Below, in pieces: positions 38,089 to 47,820 of a stretch of 52,932 bases of DNA. The DNA lies in contig NZ_QKRA01000015.1 in NCBI RefSeq assembly GCF_003362755.1, positions 1-52,932 of the forward strand, given 5' to 3'. This DNA is from Marinomonas piezotolerans. GTDB lineage: Bacteria > Pseudomonadota > Gammaproteobacteria > Pseudomonadales > Marinomonadaceae. Made by a program: the position numbers and the translations under genes. The notes beneath the pieces are model-generated. The model was not told the DNA's origin. It searched no databases and worked only from the letters and a program-made list of their open reading frames with translations. Within the stretch, counting starts at the first letter, position 1; each line of letters starts with the position of its first letter.

Positions 38089-40005
38089 TTACTTTTTATC
38101 GTCTTTAACTTCTTCAAACTCAGCATCCACTGCATCGTCTTGCTTACCACTAGATGCTTGTTCTGCACCGTCAGCAGCACCTGCATCCGCTTGCTCATAT
38201 AGCTTCTGAGCCAGTGAACCAGACGCTTGAGTCAACGCATTGGTTTTCTCTTCGATCTGATCTTTATCGTTAGACTCTAACGCTGCTTCAAGATCTGTGA
38301 TCGCTTTTTCAATCGCGTCTTTCTCTTCCGCAGTCGCTTTGTCGCCAGCATCTGTCAACGTTTTGCGTGTTGCGTGAATCATACCGTCCGCAGTGTTGCG
38401 AGCTTGCACAAGCTCTTCGAACTTACGGTCTTCTTCAGCATTCGCTTCCGCATCCTGCACCATTTTTTCCACTTCTTCATCACTTAGACCAGAAGAGGCT
38501 TTAATTACGATAGATTGCTCTTTACCCGTCGCTTTATCTTTCGCAGAAATGCTCAAGATACCGTTAGCATCGATATCAAAGCTAACTTCGATCTGTGGTA
38601 CACCACGTGGCGCTGGCGGAATGTCAGCTAAGTCAAAACGACCTAGAGACTTATTCTGAGCCGCTTGCTTACGTTCACCTTGTAGAGCGTGGATCGTTAC
38701 AGCGTTCTGGTTGTCTTCAGCAGTAGAGAATACTTGTGACTTCTTAGTTGGGATAGTCGTGTTCTTCTCGATAAGCGGAGTCATTACACCGCCCATTGTT
38801 TCGATACCTAGAGATAGAGGTGTTACGTCCAGTAGAAGTACGTCTTTCACATCACCTGCTAGTACTGCACCTTGTATAGAAGCACCAATCGCTACCGCTT
38901 CATCAGGGTTAACATCTTTACGTGGAGCCTTGCCGAAGAACTCTGTTACTTTCGCTTGAACAAGTGGCATACGAGTTTGACCACCAACCAAGATAACTTC
39001 GTCGATGTCCGATGCAGATAGCTCAGCATCTTTCAACGCTTGGCGACACGGATCAATTGATTTCGTTACTAGCTCTTCAACCAACGACTCAAGCTTAGAG
39101 CGAGTCAGCTTAACGTTAAGGTGTTTAGGACCTGACGCATCGGCTGTGATGTACGGCAAGTTAACTTCTGTTTGGCTAGAAGAAGATAGCTCTACTTTTG
39201 CTTTTTCACCCGCTTCTTTTAGACGCTGTAGCGCTAAAGGATCGTTGTGCAGGTCAATGCCTGTGTCTTTCTTAAACTCAGCAGCTAAGAATTCAATGAC
39301 ACGCATATCAAAGTCTTCACCACCAAGGAACGTATCACCGTTAGTAGACAATACTTCGAATTGCTTCTCACCATCGACATCAGCAATTTCGATGATCGAG
39401 ATATCGAATGTACCACCACCAAGGTCATACACTGCAACCGTAGAATCACCAGATGATTTATCTAGACCGTATGCCAACGCTGCCGCAGTCGGCTCGTTGA
39501 TGATACGCTTCACCTCAAGGCCAGCAATTTTACCCGCATCTTTTGTTGCTTGACGCTGAGAGTCATTAAAGTAAGCAGGCACAGTGATAACGGCCTCTGT
39601 TACTTTTTCACCTAGGTAGTCTTCTGCTGTTTTCTTCATTTTTTTAAGAACTTCAGCTGAAATTTGTGGTGGCGCTTTTTTGTCGCCTTTTACTTCTACC
39701 CAAGCATCGCCGTTATCCGCACTGATGATCTTGTAAGGCACCATAGAGATGTCTTTTTGAACGACATCATCTTGGAAGCGACGACCAATCAAACGCTTAA
39801 CAGCAAATAGTGTGTTTGTTGGGTTGGTAACCGCTTGACGCTTCGCAGATTGACCGACCAATATTTCGCCATCTTCGGTAAATGCCACGATAGATGGGGT
39901 AGTGCGATCGCCCTCAGCGTTTTCAATTACGCGAGATTTGTCACCGTCTAGGACAGCAACACAAGAGTTGGTTGTACCTAAGTCAATACCAATGATTTTG
40001 CCCAT
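38089..40005 (-). CDS. dnaK: Chaperone DnaK (Hsp70)
   Basis: ATP-dependent folding chaperone. 638 aa: N-terminal ATPase with [13 protein letters not shown] and [10 protein letters not shown], linker [13 protein letters not shown], substrate-binding domain, helical lid ending in an acidic [10 protein letters not shown] tail. Own sigma-32-type promoter just upstream (40049-40077) as well as grpE upstream on the same strand. Confidence 0.99.
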   Translation of the reverse strand: MGKIIGIDLGTTNSCVAVLDGDKSRVIENAEGDRTTPSIVAFTEDGEILVGQSAKRQAVTNPTNTLFAVKRLIGRRFQDDVVQKDISMVPYKIISADNGDAWVEVKGDKKAPPQISAEVLKKMKKTAEDYLGEKVTEAVITVPAYFNDSQRQATKDAGKIAGLEVKRIINEPTAAALAYGLDKSSGDSTVAVYDLGGGTFDISIIEIADVDGEKQFEVLSTNGDTFLGGEDFDMRVIEFLAAEFKKDTGIDLHNDPLALQRLKEAGEKAKVELSSSSQTEVNLPYITADASGPKHLNVKLTRSKLESLVEELVTKSIDPCRQALKDAELSASDIDEVILVGGQTRMPLVQAKVTEFFGKAPRKDVNPDEAVAIGASIQGAVLAGDVKDVLLLDVTPLSLGIETMGGVMTPLIEKNTTIPTKKSQVFSTAEDNQNAVTIHALQGERKQAAQNKSLGRFDLADIPPAPRGVPQIEVSFDIDANGILSISAKDKATGKEQSIVIKASSGLSDEEVEKMVQDAEANAEEDRKFEELVQARNTADGMIHATRKTLTDAGDKATAEEKDAIEKAITDLEAALESNDKDQIEEKTNALTQASGSLAQKLYEQADAGAADGAEQASSGKQDDAVDAEFEEVKDDKK

Positions 40006-40048
40006 GGTTTATCTCCAGTAAAATTCGTTGTTCGTTTCGATAATTCTG

Positions 40049-40077
40049 TATTTGGGTACAGTGATTTTTATTTCAAG
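40049..40077 (-). promoter_or_regulatory. Sigma-32 promoter of dnaK
   Basis: CTTGAAA (-35, perfect) 14 bases before CCCAAATA (-10, near CCCCATNTA). Lies 44-72 bases before the dnaK start. A short ACTGTCA/TGACAGT stem at 40083-40102 separates it from grpE. Confidence 0.8.
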
Positions 40078-40105
40078 GTCCGACTGTCAAAAAAATGACA
40101 GTTTT

Positions 40106-40675
40106 TTAAGCGGCACTTGAAACCACTACCATCGCTGGGCGCAACAAGCGGCCATTCAATGTATAACCCTTCTGAACCACATCCATTACAGTGTTGGGTT
40201 CCATGTTTGGGTTAGGCACCATCGTCATCGCCTGATGTAATTCAGGGTTAAACGGTTCGCCTGCTGGATCCACTGCCACGACTTCAAATCGTGCTAACGT
40301 TTCCATTAAATCTTTATAAGTAAGCTCCACACCTTCTCGCATTGGATCGGTTTCAGAACCTTCTTCTGTAGAAGACAATGCCCGTTCTAGATTGTCCGCT
40401 ACGGTAATAACCGACTTAGCGAACTTCTCTAATGCAAACTTGTGCGCTTTCTCCACATCAAGCTCAGCACGACGGCGAACATTTTGCGCGTCTGCTTGTG
40501 CTCTTAATGCCGCTTCACGATACATCGCAACATCTTCAAGCGCTTTGGTTAGTTCATCAGAAGCTTCTGCCTCTTGAACTTCCTCTAGACCTTCTTCGGC
40601 CGTAGCGGCTTCCGCTTCGTTTAGCAGTTCATCCTGCTCGACTTCTTGGTTAGCTTTGTTCGGCTGATCACTCAT
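40106..40675 (-). CDS. grpE: Nucleotide exchange factor GrpE
   Basis: Releases ADP from DnaK. 189 aa from ATG 40675 (GGAG upstream). Acidic N-terminus, long coiled coil ([20 protein letters not shown]), and C-terminal beta-wing [30 protein letters not shown]. Confidence 0.97.
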   Translation of the reverse strand: MSDQPNKANQEVEQDELLNEAEAATAEEGLEEVQEAEASDELTKALEDVAMYREAALRAQADAQNVRRRAELDVEKAHKFALEKFAKSVITVADNLERALSSTEEGSETDPMREGVELTYKDLMETLARFEVVAVDPAGEPFNPELHQAMTMVPNPNMEPNTVMDVVQKGYTLNGRLLRPAMVVVSSAA

Positions 40676-40718
40676 TTTTTTCTCCAAATAACAGGAAGTA
40701 ATCACTGTCTGTGTGGGC

Positions 40719-40747
40719 TATATGGGGACAGCTTTGAACCTTTCAAC
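40719..40747 (-). promoter_or_regulatory. Sigma-32 promoter of grpE
   Basis: GTTGAAA, 13-base spacer, CCCCATATA: the -10 is a perfect match to CCCCATNTA. Located 44-72 bases before the grpE ATG. Confidence 0.88.
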
Positions 40748-40883
40748 ACCTACTCACACAGAAAATGTGTGATTCATCGACAAATTTAAGAATTCCACTA
40801 ATTACATCCCGCTAGCCGCCGTTTACTCAGACAAGATTTGGATTAGATACGTTAAATAATTAAACACGCCCTATCATTTACAC

Positions 40884-40922
40884 TTGTCAAAAAACAACCA
40901 ACTACTGTATAAATAACCATAT
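40884..40922 (+). promoter_or_regulatory. recN promoter with overlapping LexA-like box
   Basis: TTGTCA (40884-40889), 18 bases, TATAAA (40908-40913). TACTGTAT-AAATAACCATAT at 40903-40922 overlaps the -10; the left half is a perfect LexA half-site, and the right half is degenerate. recN is a classic SOS gene, which supports the reading. Confidence 0.6.
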
Positions 40923-40948
40923 CTATTTTGCCGTATCAGGAGCATGCC

Positions 40949-42619
40949 ATGCTAACCAGTATCGCTATCAAAAACTTTGCCATTGTAGACACGCTAGACC
41001 TTGAACTGAAAAAAGGCATGACCGCCATCTCGGGCGAAACAGGTGCCGGTAAATCCATCATGGTAGATGCATTATCACTGTGTCTTGGTGGCCGCACCGA
41101 TGCAGGCGTGGTACGCCACGGCGAAAAGAAGGCAGATATCAGCGCGACGTTTGACATCAGCACTTATCCACATGTCCAAGCTTGGCTCGAAGAGCGTGAC
41201 TTAGAAAACGAACATTCCTGCATTCTGCGTAGAGTCATTACCAAAGAAGGGCGCTCAAAAGCGTATCTTAACGGTCGCCCTTGCACGCTCACTGATTTAA
41301 AGGAAGTCGGCAGCTTCTTGGTTGACATACATGGACAGCACGAGCATCAATCACTACTCAAGCGCAGCGCCCAGCGCCAACAACTTGACGAATACGGTCA
41401 ACTTACTGAACTGGCTAGTCAAGTACATGAAGAATACAGCGCGTGGAAAAAGCTCCGAGAAGAGCTACATGCCAAACAAAATCGGTCCGCTGAAATTGAA
41501 TCGCGAGTTCAGTTGCTGTCTTATCAGGCTGAAGAGCTGTCGCAATTGGATTTAAAAGACGGCGAAATTGAGTCACTCGAACAAGAGCAAGCGTTTTTAT
41601 CTAATATTGCGGACGCTCAATACAAAGCTTATAACGCCAGCGCAATATTACGCGAAAGTGACGAGGGCAACGTTTGCTCTCTATTACATCAGGCCATCCA
41701 GCAAGCAAGTAGTATAGACCCTAGCACCAAAGAGCTTGAAGATGCACTTGAGATGATGAACCAAGCACTTATTCAAGCAGAAGAAGCCTCCTCAAGTCTC
41801 ACTCATTATCAAGACACTCTGGAACAAGATCCAGAACGCCTACAAGAAATAGAAAGCCGATTAGAAGCGATCTACGATACAGCTCGCAAACATAAACTCC
41901 TGCCTGAAGGTTTGATGCGTTTACGCGAAGAAGTCGAAGCAGAGTTAGAGCAACTTTCTGGTGGTGAAGAGAGTTTAGAAACCCTCAAATTAAAGGAAGA
42001 AAACGCTTATCAACAACTTACCACTAGCGCCACTCTACTTACTGAGAAGCGAATGCAAGCCAAGGAAGAGCTTGCCCGACACGTCGAAGAACAAATACAT
42101 GGCCTTGGTATGCCACATGCCCGCTTTCTTATCCATTGTGAGCCACTAGAACAAATCTCGTCGAACGGCTTCGAAGAAATCGAGTACATGATTGCCTCCA
42201 ACCCAGGACAGCCTGCACAGCCTTTGCGTAAAGTAGCCTCCGGCGGCGAATTGTCACGCATCAGCCTAGCCATTCAAGTCGTTACGGCAAACACATCCAC
42301 CATCCCGACACTGGTATTTGATGAAGTGGACGTAGGTATCAGCGGTGGTATTGCAGAAGTCGTTGGGCGCATGCTTCGATCTGTTGGAGGGCGCGGTCAA
42401 GTCTTCTGTGTAACTCATTTAGCGCAAGTCGCAGCACAAGGACATCAGCACCTGCGAGTCAGTAAAAGCGTGGAAGGTAACTCGACGAGTTCAAGAGTGG
42501 AGCCTTTGCTGGAGCAATATCGCACACAAGAAATTGCGCGATTACTTGGGGGATTGGAACTTACCGAACAAACTCTGGCTCATGCACAAGAGATGCTCGG
42601 TAATGTCCAGCTTCAATAG
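40949..42619 (+). CDS. recN: DNA repair ATPase RecN
   Basis: SMC-like protein acting on double-strand breaks with RecA. 556 aa from ATG 40949 (CAGGAG upstream). Walker A GETGAGKS at 29-36, long coiled-coil arms in the middle, signature ASGGELSRISLA, Walker B VFDEVDVGISGG. Divergent from grpE. Confidence 0.97.
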   Translation: MLTSIAIKNFAIVDTLDLELKKGMTAISGETGAGKSIMVDALSLCLGGRTDAGVVRHGEKKADISATFDISTYPHVQAWLEERDLENEHSCILRRVITKEGRSKAYLNGRPCTLTDLKEVGSFLVDIHGQHEHQSLLKRSAQRQQLDEYGQLTELASQVHEEYSAWKKLREELHAKQNRSAEIESRVQLLSYQAEELSQLDLKDGEIESLEQEQAFLSNIADAQYKAYNASAILRESDEGNVCSLLHQAIQQASSIDPSTKELEDALEMMNQALIQAEEASSSLTHYQDTLEQDPERLQEIESRLEAIYDTARKHKLLPEGLMRLREEVEAELEQLSGGEESLETLKLKEENAYQQLTTSATLLTEKRMQAKEELARHVEEQIHGLGMPHARFLIHCEPLEQISSNGFEEIEYMIASNPGQPAQPLRKVASGGELSRISLAIQVVTANTSTIPTLVFDEVDVGISGGIAEVVGRMLRSVGGRGQVFCVTHLAQVAAQGHQHLRVSKSVEGNSTSSRVEPLLEQYRTQEIARLLGGLELTEQTLAHAQEMLGNVQLQ

Positions 42620-42630
42620 TCTGAAGCGCG

Positions 42631-43041
42631 TTAGCCCTTCTTTGGGCGAACATATAAGATTAAGTTGTGGTCTTCAATCTCGTAGCCGTGCTCTTCCGCA
42701 ATTTCATGCTGACGGCGCTCGATGATTGGATCAACAAACTCCACAACTTTGCCCGTTTCAAGGCAAATCATGTGGTCATGATGATCACCTTTTGCTAATT
42801 CAAATACTGCTGTCCCAGCTTCGAAATGGTGACGAGCAACCAAACCCGCACTTTCAAACTGAGTCAGTACGCGATAGACCGTCGCAAGACCTACATCTTC
42901 ACCTTGATCCAACAACGTACGATAGACATCATCCGCACTCATGTGATGATCGCCAGCATTTTCAAGGATCTGTAAGATTTTCACACGTGGAAGTGTGACT
43001 TTCAGTCCTGCTTTCTTTAGTTCTTGATTTTCACTGCTCAT
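42631..43041 (-). CDS. fur: Ferric uptake regulator
   Basis: Iron-responsive repressor, 136 aa. Winged helix (TLPRVKILQILEN, VGLATVYRVLTQFESAGLV) and dimerisation domain with metal site HHDHMICLETGKVVEF. The C-terminal CxxC of E. coli Fur is absent. Divergent from bamE across 69 bases, the usual gammaproteobacterial arrangement. Confidence 0.96.
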   Translation of the reverse strand: MSSENQELKKAGLKVTLPRVKILQILENAGDHHMSADDVYRTLLDQGEDVGLATVYRVLTQFESAGLVARHHFEAGTAVFELAKGDHHDHMICLETGKVVEFVDPIIERRQHEIAEEHGYEIEDHNLILYVRPKKG

Positions 43042-43110
43042 GAGTCATTCTCTATTCGATCTTGTTAATAATTACTTTATCATTGGCATAACCAACATAG
43101 GATGTAACCA

Positions 43111-43431
43111 ATGAAGAAAACGATTCTCCTGCTGTCAGCACTTTTTACTCTCAGCGCCTGCAGCCTACTTCCGTCGCCATACAAACCAGCGGTTGAGCAA
43201 GGCAACGTCATTACAACAGAGCAAGTAGACCAACTCCAAACGGGCATGACCGAATCACAAGTCACTTACGTATTGGGGGCGCCAATGGTATTAGATACTT
43301 TCAACCCTGACGAATGGCACTACCTTTTCTACAGTTTGTACACTAAAGAGAACAGTAAACTCAGCGAAGTTAAACACCTTGCACTGACCTTTGACAATGG
43401 CACACTGCAGTCCATTGAAAACAAAGAGTAA
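43111..43431 (+). CDS. bamE: Outer-membrane assembly lipoprotein BamE
   Basis: Subunit of the BAM complex. 106 aa, lipobox LSAC (C17), then the SmpA/OmlA fold: LQTGMTESQVTYVLGAPMV and EWHYLFYSLY. Converges with rnfH, four bases apart. Confidence 0.95.
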   Translation: MKKTILLLSALFTLSACSLLPSPYKPAVEQGNVITTEQVDQLQTGMTESQVTYVLGAPMVLDTFNPDEWHYLFYSLYTKENSKLSEVKHLALTFDNGTLQSIENKE

Positions 43432-43435
43432 TCGT

Positions 43436-43726
43436 CTATTTAGCTGTTTTTGCCGCGCGATTGGCCCGAGCCTGTTTCGGGTCAATCTTCAACTCACGAT
43501 ATATTTCAACACGCTCACCCGCTCGTAGCACCTGCTCCTCAGGTTTACGCACCGCTTTACCGAAGATACCCAATTTAGGCGACGATAAATCTAAATCAGG
43601 GAAAAATGCATCGATATTAGATCGACGAACAGCGTCCATTACAGTACACCCCTCTTCTACATCTAGCGCGACAATTTTCTGTTTGTCAGGTAGCGCATAG
43701 GCCACCTCTACCCGGATCTTATTCAT
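43436..43726 (-). CDS. RnfH family protein
   Basis: 97 aa from MNKIRVEVAYALPDKQ (GAAGG upstream), a ubiquitin/MoaD-like fold with GERVEIYREL. Family also called RatB; function unknown. Overlaps the end of ratA by eight bases. Confidence 0.9.
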   Translation of the reverse strand: MNKIRVEVAYALPDKQKIVALDVEEGCTVMDAVRRSNIDAFFPDLDLSSPKLGIFGKAVRKPEEQVLRAGERVEIYRELKIDPKQARANRAAKTAK

Positions 43727-44147
43727 ATACAACCTTCGCTCTTTCGCTAAAGGATTCAACCATTGCATTGGCGACTTGACCGAATACCCCACCAAACGCA
43801 TATTTCAATACGCCTTTTAACTCGAAATCAATGCTCAGCTCGATCCTACAAGTCGTCTCGGACAAGGCTTCAAACGTCCAAACGCCATGTAAACGCTTGA
43901 ACGGCCCTTCCACCAAACTCATTTCAACTTTACTTGGTTCAGTCAAAATATTACGGGTCGTGAACGATTGGCGAACAGGGCCTTTTCCAACCTCCAAAGT
44001 GGCTACAATCTCTTTGTCATTTTGAGACAGCGTACGCGCACTCAGACAGCCTGGTAAAAAATGAGGGTATTGCTCGAAATCGTTCACCAAGTCATACATT
44101 TGACGCTGACTGTAATTTACATGAGCAAACCTTTTAATATGACTCAA
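43719..44147 (-). CDS. ratA: RatA / Coq10-like START-domain protein
   Basis: 142 aa polyketide-cyclase/START fold (YSQRQMYDLVNDFEQYPHFLPGC). In E. coli described as a toxin blocking 70S assembly; eukaryotic Coq10 homologues bind ubiquinone. TTG start at 44147 with AGGAG six bases upstream. Confidence 0.9.
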   Translation of the reverse strand: MSHIKRFAHVNYSQRQMYDLVNDFEQYPHFLPGCLSARTLSQNDKEIVATLEVGKGPVRQSFTTRNILTEPSKVEMSLVEGPFKRLHGVWTFEALSETTCRIELSIDFELKGVLKYAFGGVFGQVANAMVESFSERAKVVYE

Positions 44148-44148
44148 A

Positions 44149-45504
44149 CTAAACTCCTATCCATCCTGCCAGCGTTATAAAGATCGCTACAGGAATGCTT
44201 ACGTATTTTAGCGTAGTGTACCACCAACGAAAATGCTTAGCGTTCTTAACTATCATTTCATTTATCAACATCTTCTCTGGCACCACCCAAGCCACCAAAA
44301 TAGACAAACTGATGGCTGCAACGGGGAGCAAAACCAAAGACGTAAGTTTATCGATCAACTCAAACAGGTTATAGCCGAACACTAACTTTGCGTCCCAATC
44401 AGCAAACGACAGTACCACCAAAATTCCGACAGCCCAAACACCGACGCCTAACAAAAATGCGGCTTTCAACCGGCCGATATAAAAGCGCTCATGTAACCAC
44501 GCAACAAACAACTCCATCATTGCAATGGCGGACGTTAAAGCGGCCACAACCAGCAGCGCGAAAAACGCCAAACCAAGTAGCTGCCCACCAGGTAACAAAC
44601 TAAAAATTAGAGGCAATGAAATAAAAGGCAGCCCAGGCCCCGATGCGACATCTAACCCAAACTTAAACGTCAGAGGGAAAATAGCCAATGCGGCCAAAAT
44701 CGACACCAACACATCTAGCCCAACAACGATGCTACACGCCTTTGCAATCGACATGCGCTTACTCATGTAAGCGCCATAAGAAAACATCGCCCCCAAACCA
44801 ATACCTAAACTGAACAATGCATGCCCAATTGCAGACAAGGCCACACCAAAGTTCAACTCACTCCAGTCCCAACGCACCATAAAACGTAATGATTGGCCGG
44901 CATCACCAATCCACAGTGAGTACATGGCCAACCCAATCAACGTCACCACCAAGGCAGGTAATAGAATGCGTACCAGTTTAGACAAACCTCGCGTGACCGC
45001 TTGCCCCACTGATAAAACGACCAGGCCAATGAACAACGTGTGCCAAAGAATCATTTCGACAGGAGAGTTTAAAAAGTCGTCAAACAGCGCTTGCGACTGA
45101 GCCATATCAATATGACTCATCGCACCTGTCGCAGCACGCTGCGCATACGCCAACGTCCACCCTGCAATGACACTGTAAAATGTCAGAATCAGAAGCCCCG
45201 TAGTCCCCGCAATGAATGGCACGGCTACCCATCCTCTGTGAATAAGGTGGCGCTCAGATAGATCGTTCACCGTATCGACGGGGTTCGAACGCACCGTACG
45301 ACCTAACGCCACTTCTGCCACCATCATCGGTAACCCAACGACCAGTAGACATATGCAATAAATAAGGAGAAACGCTGCGCCGTTTTCTCCCAAAATATAC
45401 GGAAACTTCCAGATATTACCTAAACCTACCGCAGACCCTGCAGCAGCAAAAATAAATATCCAAGGACTTGACCAGATACCTTGTAAACAGCGACTCTCGG
45501 GCAT
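44149..45504 (-). CDS. Sodium:neurotransmitter symporter (NSS) family transporter
   Basis: About 451 aa from MPESRCLQGIWSS; a longer upstream frame lacks the family's usual N-terminus. TM1 signature AAAGSAVGLGNIWKFPYILGENG binds sodium and substrate. Around 11-12 helices. Likely imports an amino acid with Na+ (LeuT fold); TM11-only variants exist and the exact helix count needs a topology run. Sits between ratA and smpB, which are adjacent in many relatives. Confidence 0.9.
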   Translation of the reverse strand: MPESRCLQGIWSSPWIFIFAAAGSAVGLGNIWKFPYILGENGAAFLLIYCICLLVVGLPMMVAEVALGRTVRSNPVDTVNDLSERHLIHRGWVAVPFIAGTTGLLILTFYSVIAGWTLAYAQRAATGAMSHIDMAQSQALFDDFLNSPVEMILWHTLFIGLVVLSVGQAVTRGLSKLVRILLPALVVTLIGLAMYSLWIGDAGQSLRFMVRWDWSELNFGVALSAIGHALFSLGIGLGAMFSYGAYMSKRMSIAKACSIVVGLDVLVSILAALAIFPLTFKFGLDVASGPGLPFISLPLIFSLLPGGQLLGLAFFALLVVAALTSAIAMMELFVAWLHERFYIGRLKAAFLLGVGVWAVGILVVLSFADWDAKLVFGYNLFELIDKLTSLVLLPVAAISLSILVAWVVPEKMLINEMIVKNAKHFRWWYTTLKYVSIPVAIFITLAGWIGV

Positions 45505-45664
45505 ACATTTAAGCTCTATCAATAACGTGGCAAATGATTTGAAAAGACTGCAGCCTTCACTGACTGCACCGCTAACACATAAAGCGCTAAATTTTCTTAC
45601 ATTAGGGCCCATACCTCAAGAAAAGCATAGGTTTTTCCGACTATCGACCGTATAATTTTTGACT

Positions 45665-46144
45665 ATGAGTAAAGCAAAGAAAAAATCACCCAGTTCAGGC
45701 ACGATTGCACTCAACAAACGCGCTCGCCATGAATACTTCATTGACCAAAAGTTTGAAGCAGGTCTCCAGCTTGCAGGTTGGGAAGTGAAAAGTCTTCGTG
45801 AAGGCAAAGCCCAGCTTGTCGATAGCTACGTGATCATCCACCAAAACGAAGCCTATTTGATCGGAGCTCGTATTACGCCGCTACTTAGCGCCTCTACCCA
45901 CGTTGTGTGCGAGCCGCTACGCCAGCGTAAGCTATTGATGCATCGTCGAGAAATTGATCGCATCATTCAAATCACCGAACAAAAAGGCAAGACCTGTGCA
46001 GCCATGGCGCTGTACTGGAAAGGCAACAAAATCAAATGCGAAGTCGCCCTCGTGACAGGTAAGAAAGACCACGACAAACGCGATACCGCTAAAGAGCGCG
46101 ATTGGGCCCGCGATAAAGAACGCCTAATGAAACATCGCATATAA
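45665..46144 (+). CDS. smpB: tmRNA-binding protein SmpB
   Basis: Brings tmRNA to stalled ribosomes. 159 aa from ATG 45665: [39 protein letters not shown], and a basic C-terminal tail that reads the mRNA channel. No Shine-Dalgarno; TATAAT at 45651-45656 lies only nine bases before the ATG. ssrA follows directly. Confidence 0.97.
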   Translation: MSKAKKKSPSSGTIALNKRARHEYFIDQKFEAGLQLAGWEVKSLREGKAQLVDSYVIIHQNEAYLIGARITPLLSASTHVVCEPLRQRKLLMHRREIDRIIQITEQKGKTCAAMALYWKGNKIKCEVALVTGKKDHDKRDTAKERDWARDKERLMKHRI

Positions 46145-46208
46145 ACAGTGCAAACCAGCTTGGCCGCTGGCATAACGGAGATTGTTTCGTTAGAATGGCC
46201 ACAACTTC

Positions 46209-46571
46209 GGGGATGACATGGTTTCGACGCCGGTTACAAAACCTGAGGTGCATGTCGAGAGTGATACGTGATCTCGTAAATCCACATGTATCAATTATAT
46301 AGTCGCAAACGACGAAAACTACGCTCTAGCAGCTTAATAACCTGCTAGTGTGCTGCCCCTAGGTTGCTTGTAGCCCAGGATTCCGCAGTATCATAAATTA
46401 CGAGATGCTATCCGATGCCCTGCCTGGGGATAAGGATCTAAGACTAATCAGGCTCGCCGGTTATACCCTGTCCTTCGGGCGGTAACTGGTCAAAAAATAG
46501 AAGTGACTAAACATGTAGAGCCGATGGCAGAGGACTGGCGGACGGGGGTTCGACTCCCCCCATCTCCACCA
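46209..46571 (+). ncRNA. ssrA: Transfer-messenger RNA
   Basis: 363 nt. Acceptor GGGGATG pairs with CATCTCC, CCA encoded, T arm GGGGG-TTCGACT-CCCCC. Tag reading frame 46305-46337 encodes ANDENYALAA then TAA, identical to the E. coli tag. Its 3' end is a frequent integrase target, and accessory DNA begins right after. Confidence 0.98.
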
Positions 46572-46610
46572 ATCAAGCGCTTGATTTAAAAGAAGTTTTT
46601 AAGTCAAACA

Positions 46611-46639
46611 AGGTAGACATGACCACAAAATGTCTACCT
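46611..46639. repeat. 10-bp perfect inverted repeat after ssrA
   Basis: AGGTAGACAT - nine bases - ATGTCTACCT. Lies between the ssrA 3' end and its terminator. Could be part of an old attachment site, a protein-binding dyad or an RNA hairpin. Confidence 0.6.
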
Positions 46640-46647
46640 AGAATAAA

Positions 46648-46678
46648 AAAGCCGCTACCCTGTAGCGGCTTTCTCTTA
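46648..46678 (+). terminator. Terminator downstream of ssrA
   Basis: AAAGCCGCTAC-CCT-GTAGCGGCTTT then TCTCTT. Confidence 0.88.
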
Positions 46679-46790
46679 TCCAGCATCTAGTACGATATCT
46701 GCATTTCCCTTTATGAATTCACCTTTAATTATATAAACCAGATAACTAAGGTTAATATATGCTAATACTTTAAGGTGATTGACCAAAGCT

Positions 46791-47390
46791 ATGACAAATA
46801 ACTTAAATATCCATACCGATACCCCTTTAGCTCAAGCATTGCTTGAACTATTTAATGAAGTAGCAGAGATAGCTCTAGAACAGGTTCCTGAACTCACTCC
46901 ACACTCAATTAAGGCTTATGTACTTGGAGGCTGCGCTGTTCATATTTATACGAATGCAAGAGGCAGCAACGATGTGGACGCAGAGCTTGAAGCGAGTAAA
47001 CTTATCAATACGAATCAAGTACTATTAGAGCTTCCTCCAATACCCTACAATGATCCGAATCTTGGCGAGACAATGCTAGTCTTAGATAAAAATTTTAATA
47101 CAAGCTTTCCAAGCTTACACCCTGACTATCAAGAAAACGCCATACTTCTTCAAAGCAACAATGTTGTTGATGTTTACTTACTTAGCGCTGTAGACGTTGC
47201 TGTCTCGAAGCTTGCCAGATACGGGCAACAGGACTACGATGACATTGTAAGTATGTATAAAGCCAAACGCTTTTCTATTGATGAATTTAAAGCTGTCGCA
47301 TATGAAGCTTTAGATTACAGTGCAACTGCAGATACCTTGAAATCACATATTGAAAGTGCTATAAGTTGCTTAGAAAATGAACAAATTTAG
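46791..47390 (+). CDS. DUF6036-like / AbiEii-type nucleotidyltransferase
   Basis: 199 aa from ATG 46791 (a TTG 12 bases upstream is possible). N-terminal polymerase-beta-type nucleotidyltransferase: KAYVLGGCAVHIYTNARGSND then VDAEL gives the GG...DxD catalytic pattern. SAVDVAVSKLARYGQQDYDDI is the conserved helix seen in DUF6036/AbiEii-like proteins. Such proteins are often toxins of two-gene units that modify tRNA or proteins. Overlaps or abuts the partner gene downstream. Confidence 0.72.
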   Translation: MTNNLNIHTDTPLAQALLELFNEVAEIALEQVPELTPHSIKAYVLGGCAVHIYTNARGSNDVDAELEASKLINTNQVLLELPPIPYNDPNLGETMLVLDKNFNTSFPSLHPDYQENAILLQSNNVVDVYLLSAVDVAVSKLARYGQQDYDDIVSMYKAKRFSIDEFKAVAYEALDYSATADTLKSHIESAISCLENEQI

Positions 47391-47400
47391 GATTCATGAA

Positions 47401-47820
47401 ATGTGTCGCCATCAGCAATCTTTTGAAAAACTCGTAACCTCTTCTTTAGACGGTAAGTGCTTTGATGACTTAAAAGATGTTGCTCTTGCCGTATGGCATG
47501 AAGGCTTTGTACCTTCGCTGGAAAATCTTTCACCTCGCTCATATCGTGAAGCCGGTTATGTTCTTGACAACTTGCGCCGCTTTAACTGCGTTCCTCTTGA
47601 TAAAAAGGAAGAGTTATCAAAAGCAATTGAACTGCTAGAAAATAGCGCTACAGCCGATCAAGTTCGAACAACGCACGCTTCAGTACAGCAAGTGATGGCA
47701 AAACGTACGCGAGATAGACTAGCTCGTAAATGGGGTCTAGACACAAGTTTAAATAGCTTAGTACAGGAACTACTTCCTTATCAGACTCGTCACTACGACC
47801 ACACAGCATCTGCACTATAG
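47401..47820 (+). CDS. Unknown partner of the nucleotidyltransferase
   Basis: 139 aa from ATG 47401, which has AGGA eight bases upstream; an ATG at 47377 would overlap the preceding gene by 14 bases. Helical, with FDDLKDVALAVWHEGFVPS, RSYREAGYVLDNLRRF and a basic RTRDRLARKWGL. No HEPN RxxxxH motif and no known antitoxin domain recognised. Genetic arrangement suggests an antitoxin or co-factor. Confidence 0.6.
   Translation: MCRHQQSFEKLVTSSLDGKCFDDLKDVALAVWHEGFVPSLENLSPRSYREAGYVLDNLRRFNCVPLDKKEELSKAIELLENSATADQVRTTHASVQQVMAKRTRDRLARKWGLDTSLNSLVQELLPYQTRHYDHTASAL

Noticed and set aside
38393..39553. Long plus-strand frames opposite dnaK
   Set aside because: Serine-rich antisense shadows typical of highly biased codon use in dnaK.
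43042..43110. Fur box between fur and bamE
   Set aside because: Only loosely AT-rich matches to GATAATGATTATCATTATC; not convincing.
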